From the NCBI GenBank assembly GCA_951804985.1, contig OX638132.1:16101529-16165528 (forward strand): DNA of 64,000 nucleotides, given 5' to 3'. The stretch comes from Dryomyza anilis (taxonomy: Eukaryota; Arthropoda; Insecta; Diptera; Dryomyzidae). Both the position numbers and the translations under genes were made by a program. Positions 57,431 to 64,000 of this stretch are shown piece by piece (the stretch's first letter is position 1; every line of letters begins with the position of its first letter). Under the pieces are notes generated by a model that saw only the letters and a list, made by a program, of their open reading frames with translations, searched no databases and had not been told where the DNA came from.

Positions 57431-57827
57431 AGTCATACAAACCGATAATGGAGCGTATACAATAATGGGCGGAGTCAAATTTGTGGTAAAATAGTGGCAT
57501 ATTATGAAATGTATTATGTTCATATATGTGGCAATTATATAATGAAGAATCGATAAGATTATGTTTATAAATAATATAGCTAATTAACTTTTAAATAATA
57601 TAAATATATATCACGATACACAAAATATTTATAAAAAAGGGCAGTCGGAATTCTAAGTGTAATCTAAAAATCACCATTTTAACAAATTGTTTTTTTTAAG
57701 TGCGCGTAAAAATTAGAGATAAGGTTTAACCTAAAAACTTGAACCGTTTGTTAAATTCAAGTTATAATTTTTTCCAAAACTTTGTACGTAAAGACTTATA
57801 TATTTATGCCATATTTATTGACATTAT

Positions 57828-58195
57828 CCCAGTCTGTCATGTTTAGGGAGACCTCCGATGCGTCGAGGCTTTCTCAAACTAAATTCGATATCGAATGTCA
57901 AACTCGTAGCTAAACCGCTTCTAATTTTCAAAATATCTCGCACATTCAAATTTAAGGACAAGATACGTTATCTACACATTTATCACATCGATATCGCAAT
58001 TTTTTTTGAAGCAATGTCGAACTTTGATCATTTTTTCTTCGATATCGTTCCGATTTTGAACAATTTCTCGTACCGAGAAAACTGCGATAGCAATTTAAGG
58101 CATGCTATCATTGCGATAACGGGCTCGATATCGTCTGATTTCTCCATCTACTCACATTGATCTTGTAACAATTTGGAAACAAATGGCATACTGGG
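57828..58195. mobile_element. MITE family E, copy 2
   Basis: 368 bp with CCCAGTCTGTCATG at the left and AAATGGCATACTGGG at the right. Words TCGATATCGAATGTCAAACT and ATCGATATCG as in copies 1 and 3. Confidence 0.85.
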
Positions 58196-59995
58196 AAGTG
58201 CAGTTTTATTTCACGACAAACATTCACGTTAATGACACTGTGTAGGATCTTTATTCTTTTTATTTTAAATCCACACAAGTTACAAATTAAAAATTACAGT
58301 TCAAGGTCCAAATTGGTGTAACGACACTTTAATGGATCAAAATTTGTGACAACTAAGCCACGCTCGGGGTTTTTTTGACTGGCAATTGGGTGGTAAATAA
58401 ATATATTTCGTATGATTTAGAACAAACACTTTAATGGCAATTATTTGGCTACCACATACATTGCCACAAAGTAGTTACTTGGGTCCTCTAATTATTCAAA
58501 AATGTCTGTAGATACTGTTCTGCAATATGTTCCCCTAATTTAAATTTACCTTATTAAGAAAAATTGCATCATGATGTTTGAAATATAAATTGTCGGGTTA
58601 TTACAAGGTAAACATACACCGATCAGTTCCCATTCAGGACTCAAGCACGAATTTCTACTGTGATCTGCTGCTAAAGAACCTGGACTTTTAATTACCTGTT
58701 TCATAAATGATGACATTAAGAACCACTACTGAATAATTTAACTTTAATCTTCTAAATTATAAATTCATAAAAATACAAGTGATTGGAAAAAAAAGCAATC
58801 GACACGCTTCAAATCGAATTTCTTGGCACTGCGCCAACTGTTGTCACGAAAGCAGTTGCTGCTCAAATGTGACATATTGCTGTGGTGGCATTCGGTCAAA
58901 AAAAATAAGTACCAAAAAAACAACAACAGAGTAACAAAACTCTTGAACCCATTCAACACAAAAGTTTGCATATTAAACAACAGCAAACAAAAGAACAACA
59001 GAAGACACACAGCAACATGATCGTTGCCGTCACCGCACAGGATCTTTTTTGGAGCCACGCGACTTAAACTTTGTTGCGGAGCCTGCTGCGATGCTTGCTG
59101 CTGCCGCTATTGCTGCTGAGTCGTATGTTGCTGTGTTGTCTGCATTGTTGCTGCTGCTGGTGCTCCAACGAGTGTTGCCAACTCAAGTGTTTCGATGAGG
59201 ACACGTTGCGCAGACGCATGCGTGTCGAGTGCATTGGCTTCTGACGCTCTCACTCTTTCATCTGTCTATCGCTCTTGCTCGCACGCTTGCTGCCTTCATT
59301 TTCTCTCAATTAATTTTGGCTGCTTAAGTGAAAGATGTTGATTTTTTATTAAAACATATTTTTTTATCTCAATGTTGTTGGTTATGTTTATGCTGTTGCA
59401 GCATGTCTGCAACAATTTAGTGTTGTTGCCAAAAACAAACCGGCCTACAAAATAAAACCTCCAAAAAAACGCATAAAAAGCAGCCGCAGCAGAAGGCTTC
59501 AAATGGATCACGTCACGTACTGCGATGGGGCTTCGTACATGACCCCATTTTTTGTAGGCCCTTCTACTGCTGCTGCTTCGACTTTTGTGCGCTGTTGCTT
59601 GATCACGTCGTCTTCATCATCATCATCGTCGTCGTGTTGCAATGATTGATGTTGCGCATTCAATTTGGAGCAGCAGGACATCTGTTTCGTGCTCTTTGTT
59701 TTGGAGCTGGTTTTGCGGCTGGTTTTGAAAATCTACAGGTGCCGCGCCTGTTGCTGCTGTTTTCATTTGCTCCACAGCCGCGAGCGTAATTGTTGCTAAC
59801 AGCACAACAATCACATGAAAATACTGAGTTTGCCGCGTAAAATTTAGTAAGTCGTAAAAGTAGTAGTAGCACCAAGAATACTAGAAACTAATCATAAGTT
59901 TTAATTACAATTTAAAGCATCTTGAACTTTTTGTTTCATCTTTCAATTCTCTGGACAAAACCGTATTAAAATTAAAACCGTATTGTATTCAATAT
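58196..59995. other. Single-copy island with GAGA-like promoter features, unassigned
   Basis: 58770-59880 is GC-richer: GCTGCTGCCGCTATTGCTGC (59096), CATCATCATCATCGTCGTCG (59613), and at 59220-59300 CTCTCACTC and GCTCTTGCTCGCAC, which in reverse give GAGAG/GAGC words of GAGA-type fly promoters. No TATA box, clear initiator or gene assigned. 58200-58760 shows nothing certain. Confidence 0.35.
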
Positions 59996-60928
59996 CCCTG
60001 TTTGCCATGTCTCGAAGACCTCAGATATCTCGAGACTTTCTCATTAGCTACGATAAAAATAATTCTATCTTGTTGCTTATCGATTATAGTTTTTAAAATA
60101 ATTCGTACATTTAAAATCTTCGAAAAGATACGATATTGAAACATTTATCGAATTTATAACGTAGATGTCTCGAACTATGATTTTTTTTCGATAACGTACC
60201 GTATTCAAAAAAGCTCTTTGTTGATCGAAGTTTTCTCGAACTAACTGCGATAAAAAAAGTTCGATCTCGTTGCTTTATCACTACTATTTTTTAATTTTTT
60301 TCGTACAATAAAATTTAAGAACGATATTTAAATATTTATCACATCGATGTCAATTTTTTCGAATCAATCTCGATATTCGATTCAATATCGAACCAGAATC
60401 GTTTTTTTCTCGTTTCGAATAAACTTCATTATCTCGTTATGATATCTGCATATATCTTAGAACGAATTGCAGTATAATATAGATACGAAATAGTAATCGA
60501 GATGAATTCCATGACAACTCGAAGCAGTCTCGAAGCATTATCGAACCGAATGGCAGACTATACCATGTCATTCGTTTCGATATCGTTACGGGATGAATGC
60601 GAGAATAAGTAGAATTCTCGTAGCGATATCGAGCGTCAAATTGGACATAAATGGTAAGTATATATTGATCGTTCTATCCGAGTTTTCTCGGTAAGAGATT
60701 TTTTTTAAATCGGAAAAATATCAAAGAAAAAATTAGCGAATTTCGTTATTGCGATAAATATTACGATTTCGATGCGATAAATGTTTATATATCGTATCTT
60801 GTCAAAGAATTCGAATGTAAGTGACCATTTAAAAATTAGAATCGATAAAGCAACAAATTGATCTTTTTATCGAAGTTATTCGAGAAAATTTTGAGGCATC
60901 AGAGCTCTCCGCGATATGACAGACTGGG
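59996..60928. mobile_element. MITE family E, long copy (933 bp)
   Basis: CCCTGTTTGCCATGTCTCG at the left faces CGATATGACAGACTGGG at the right. Inverted arms include GATAAAAATAATTCTATCTT against matching words near 60840. Extra CGATATCG-type sequence in the centre suggests a composite or nested copy. Confidence 0.75.
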
Positions 60929-61619
60929 TAGGTCCATGTCAATCGGTAACGGGTTCGATATCATGTGAATTCTTTTCGCATTGATCTCGCATAAATAAGT
61001 ATGGATAGTTATATCTCGGATATATTATTCTATATAGAACGATAGCTGCAAATAATCCAAAATTTCCAAACAGATGTTTACAGTCTATGTAAACTTTTTT
61101 AGTTAATGAACTGTTCTTATATTCTTATTCTATACAACTGTCTAGAAAAGTTCGACTTGATCCGACTTCTCCTACAATCTCAAAAAAAAAATGGCACTTC
61201 GCAATGATAATTTTATAGTCATCATATATATTTTTGGAGCATTGTGTAAACAAAATTATAATGCAAGTCAAACATATTTTTTCGTTTCATTCCAGCATAT
61301 TTATCAGAGTTCAGAGATAAAGGTTAACCTTTTCGCAGAAACCAAAAATTAAAGAAAACAAAAAAAAGAATATTTTGGTGCGAGAGAAACCTTTATTATG
61401 AAAATTTTCGCTTTCGGTCTCGGAGAAATCTCTATTTTTGAACATTTCGGTTGCAGTTGAACAGTCAGAGTTATAAAGGTTAACAAAATATATCTCACTC
61501 ATTATTCATTTTTGAAAATTTGAGAAACGTTGATGCACAATTCTCTATTCAGATGACTCCCAATATTTTTGGAGCACATACTGATGGTAACTTTTGATAA
61601 AATTAAATATTTGTTATCG
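60929..61619. other. Unassigned AT-rich sequence
   Basis: ATAAAGGTTAAC occurs at about 61317 and 61476, and ATAAAGGTTAAT at 62394, hinting at another decayed repeat. Nothing else supported. Confidence 0.3.
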
Positions 61620-62060
61620 AAAAAAAATTGTTATAAAATGTTTGGTCGACAAAAATAACAATTTTCAAGAAATTTCGAAAAAACCATTGATAAAAAAATG
61701 TTCGATAAAAATAACAATATTCGAAAATAAAATTTTTGGGGCAACAAAAACAACGCTATGGTCGAAATCCCCATTTTCCAAAACAAAAATATACGACAGA
61801 AAAACCAATGTTTGAAAAACTTCGAAAAAAATTTGGGCGACAAAAACAACGCAATAGTCGAAATCACCATTTAAAAAAAAAAATCCGACAAAAACAACAA
61901 TGTTCGAAAATTTTCGAAAAAAAAAAATTAAGCGACAAAAACAACGCAATGGACGTTTACAAAAAAAAATATACGACAAAAACAACAATGATCGAAAAAT
62001 TTTGGACGACAAAAACAACGCAATGGTCGAAATCACCATTTTCAAAAACCACAATAAAAT
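61620..62060 (+). repeat. CGACAAAAACAA/CAATGGTCGAAA interspersed repeat, copy 2
   Basis: About four to five imperfect units of roughly 90 bp: ACAACAATGTTCGAAAA, AAACTTCGAAAAAAATTTGG, CGACAAAAACAACGCAATGG, TCGAAATCACCATTT. Same strand as 150-346. Both strands stay open for about 150 codons (61665-62129 minus, 61736-62191 plus), an artefact of unit length and few stops. Confidence 0.85.
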
Positions 62061-62601
62061 TAATAAAAATGCGATTGGACGCACTTGGGTGCTTCTGTAA
62101 AGCCACTGGAACCGATCTTCTCTACACACCCTATAATCTCGCCTGGATGCCCAAAATCCATATTTTTCTGTTCTGTTATCATTTTCTATGAATTCACTTT
62201 AAATGAGACCAATTGAATTTTCGGTCTACTAAGAACATTTAAAATAAAAGTTTTCATATAACTCTTAACCGAAGACCTTTATTTTTAAAATAAAAAGTAT
62301 GTCTCAACCAAAGACTTTTATTTTTAAAATAAAAGTTGTCTCTTTTTGTATTTTTTGAAAAGTAACATCTCTTAGTGAAAAACCGAATGGAAATAAAGGT
62401 TAATAGTTATTTCTGGTCTCTGATATTTATGTTTACAAAAATATTAGATTTTATTTCTATCTACATTTTATTTAATTGAACAAGTGCATTTAATTTTATT
62501 TTATTAAAAGTGTTTCGTTTTTCATATAAATAGTTTTAGATTTAATATAATTGTTATATGCGTTTGTGGCAAAAGTATTTTGGCACTTATTGACTACATT
62601 T
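62061..62601. repeat. Unassigned; one tandem duplication
   Basis: GACCTTTATTTTTAAAATAA (62273) and GACTTTTATTTTTAAAATAA (62314) are units of a two-copy tandem of about 40 bp. 62080-62150 is GC-richer and unassigned. Confidence 0.6.
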
Positions 62602-63018
62602 ATGCCGTAGGAGTTTAGTCCAAGCTAATCTGGGTTGAAAATGCGGCTTACTCACATTTGACTTACTTAGGGTGTGTGCGAGTTCGACTAAATTGCTGAC
62701 TAAACTAAATTGTATGGTTTTCATTCGAGCGCCATTAGGTAACCGATAATTTGTTAAAGTCCACAATAAATCGATTACCATATGTTTGTTAGCTGTCTTC
62801 CTATTTCGTTCGATTTAGTTTGCTCGAAGATTTGCTAAATAGAAAAGTAAACGCTGCATTACCGACAAAATTTAGTTTAGTCAGCATTTTAGTCGAACTC
62901 GCACACACCCTTAATACGATTCAGTTATCGAAACGAATCGTGTTCAATGAAACTGAAAATAGTTTAAATTTCAGCCTGACAATACCTTGCTAAACTGTGT
63001 AGAACTCTTACGGCATAA
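62602..63018. repeat. Outer inverted repeat enclosing a Harbinger-like MITE
   Basis: TATGCCGTAGGAGTTT (62602-62617) faces GAACTCTTACGGCATA (63002-63017). The match is short; it may be the ends of an older element interrupted by the MITE at 62670-62910. Confidence 0.5.
62670..62910. mobile_element. PIF/Harbinger-like MITE, 241 bp
   Basis: About 46-bp inverted ends, nearly perfect, starting GGGTGTGTGCGAGTTCGAC and including TGCTGACTAAACTAAATT. Flanked by TTA on both sides (62667-62669 and 62911-62913). GG-starting ends with a 3-bp TWA duplication are the PIF/Harbinger signature. No coding sequence. Confidence 0.92.
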
Positions 63019-64000
63019 ACGAAGCCAACTAACTTTCGTTTTTTACAGCAAACATGTTGTATCGAAAAAGTTGAAGCACGTTGCAATAGAAATTCTTTTG
63101 CCGCAAACGATCTGTGAACGTTTTTTGTTTCTTTACGTGTTGCGAGCAAGACAAAATCCACAGATTGATTATTGCCAGAACTATATTATGTTCTTATAAT
63201 AATAAAACCAGGAGTTATGAATTCATGCACATGAAAGCAATCATGTTAAACAATTGCCACAATTATAAAACAATAATTTTTTCATTTATAGTTTCATAGA
63301 CCTCAGTATTTTTTAATTATATTTTTAATATGCTTCCAGTTCTTAACAAGATTTAAATTAACACTTTTCATATAAATGTTTTACGCGTACAAATTGATAT
63401 AATGAAACTCCTAACAATATTTTATATATAAATAAAAAAAAATAGTGATAAAACAACACAATTCAAAAACATGATTAGCGCTTAAATTTAATTAGCACCC
63501 ATATGGATCGAACACATCAACTTCATATCTATCTACAATGTGTGTAAAACAAAGAATTTCAATTAAGCCGCCGACAAGAGCATCACCAATGGCTCCTCTG
63601 AGGCCTCCTCCGAAGCGGTAGTAAACGCTGTTGCTACTTCAATTATATAGTATGATGAACTCATTTATTTAAAGTTTCGTTTTACACAAAAATATACCTA
63701 TATATATATAATATATTCATTTATCATCTTGTCAAAGGTAGGCTAAAACCTACTACAGTGGCTCATGTGGACTAACATTAAATATGCTGTCTAATTAAGC
63801 CGACCTCTGTAGTAAATATATGTGTAAAATTCAACCTATGTTGAAGTTTATTTTCACATTATTTTGCAAAGTTTGTTTAGATGCGGGCAAACTGGTGGAA
63901 TTTGCGATTATTATTACAAACAGTAGCCTGTAGTTTTGTGCAAAATTAAATTTATATTCAAAGCAATGTTGAGATGACGCTTTTAATAGTTTTTTTGACC
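63019..64000. other. Unassigned; one candidate exon
   Basis: AT-rich except for 63565-63630. CTACTACAG and CTGTAGTA words face each other at 63749-63815. Candidate exon at 63492-63627 listed separately. Confidence 0.35.
63492..63627 (-). CDS. Candidate terminal coding exon (weak to moderate)
   Basis: Minus strand, from a possible acceptor (AGCAACAG, ending at 63628) through 44 codons to TAA at 63492-63494: 'VYYRFGGGLRGAIGDALVGG', then 'LIEILCFTHIVDRYEVDVF', then 'DPYGC'. Third positions in the first half are mainly G or C (TAC CGC TTC GGA GGC CTC GCC GTC GGC), unlike the AT-rich surroundings. A glycine-rich segment is followed by an acidic tail. The opposite strand has a 28-codon GC-rich frame ('DKSITNGSSEASSEAVVNAV') that competes. 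No family recognised; a pyrimidine tract before the acceptor is lacking. Confidence 0.3.

Noticed and set aside
61665..62191. Open frames of about 150 codons on both strands
   Set aside because: They follow the CGACAAAAACAA tandem repeat; both strands being open is an artefact of the unit.

Overview
The window reads as AT-rich, repeat-dense nuclear DNA of a higher (brachyceran) fly. The signs are: several Tc1/mariner copies whose DUF4817-type transposase is common in cyclorrhaphan flies; Jockey-clade retroposon debris; DINE-1/mini-me-like elements with the conserved TGCTGATCAAGAATATATA core and a GACA/GACG microsatellite; a tRNA-derived SINE; and CAG/CAA (opa-type) runs. A calyptrate or tephritid fly is my best guess, but I cannot name the species. 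I see no prokaryotic gene, operon, CRISPR array or rRNA, and no gene that is convincingly intact. The window is probably intergenic or inside one very large intron.

Layout. 1-4 kb: 15-bp minisatellite, a CGACAAAAACAA repeat, a fold-back element with a SINE in it, and a DINE-like copy. 4-7.6 kb: a 3.5-kb element with TAGGGGAGCC ends (the GTAAAG element) split by a 1.3-kb Tc1-like transposon and by an ATGATGAA-type MITE. 7.7-9.8 kb: a palindromic mariner derivative, a TA microsatellite, CTG runs and a small MITE. 10-12 kb and 17-19.6 kb: two more GTAAAG copies with their own nested insertions. 16 kb, 22-23.5 kb and 51.7-52 kb: decayed Jockey-clade fragments (C-terminal tail, reverse transcriptase, end of the endonuclease region). 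The RT copy is interrupted by a SINE and by a MITE that itself holds a SINE. 24-28.9 kb: fold-back MITEs and a dead, full-length 1251-bp mariner. 32-35.5 kb: tRNA-headed SINE2 copies, DINE-like elements and a CGATATCG MITE. 37.7-40.3 kb: an 815-bp hAT-like MITE, a GAAA microsatellite and a 1.05-kb TIR element. 42-54 kb: a dense MITE field with several nested insertions. 55.8-62.9 kb: GGAACCGG arrays, a SINE, CGATATCG MITEs, the CGACAAAAACAA repeat again, and a PIF/Harbinger-like MITE with TTA duplications.

Between these lie islands of less AT-rich, apparently single-copy DNA (about 0.76-1.0, 8.4-9.1, 14.3-15.0, 20.0-22.0, 25.1-26.9, 31.0-31.6, 40.8-41.5, 44.2-44.7, 49.0-49.7, 54.2-55.4, 58.8-59.9 kb). 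They carry CAG/CAA/CAT runs as fly regulatory DNA and UTRs often do, but show no recognisable protein. Two short stretches look most like real coding exons: 63492-63627 (minus) and, less so, 26816-26878 (plus). Both are weak predictions.

The main value of the window is its insertion archaeology. Because several repeat families occur as both filled and empty sites, insertion boundaries, target-site duplications and relative ages can be read from the sequence. Family letters and names such as 'A', 'B', 'GTAAAG element' are local labels I gave; they are not database names.
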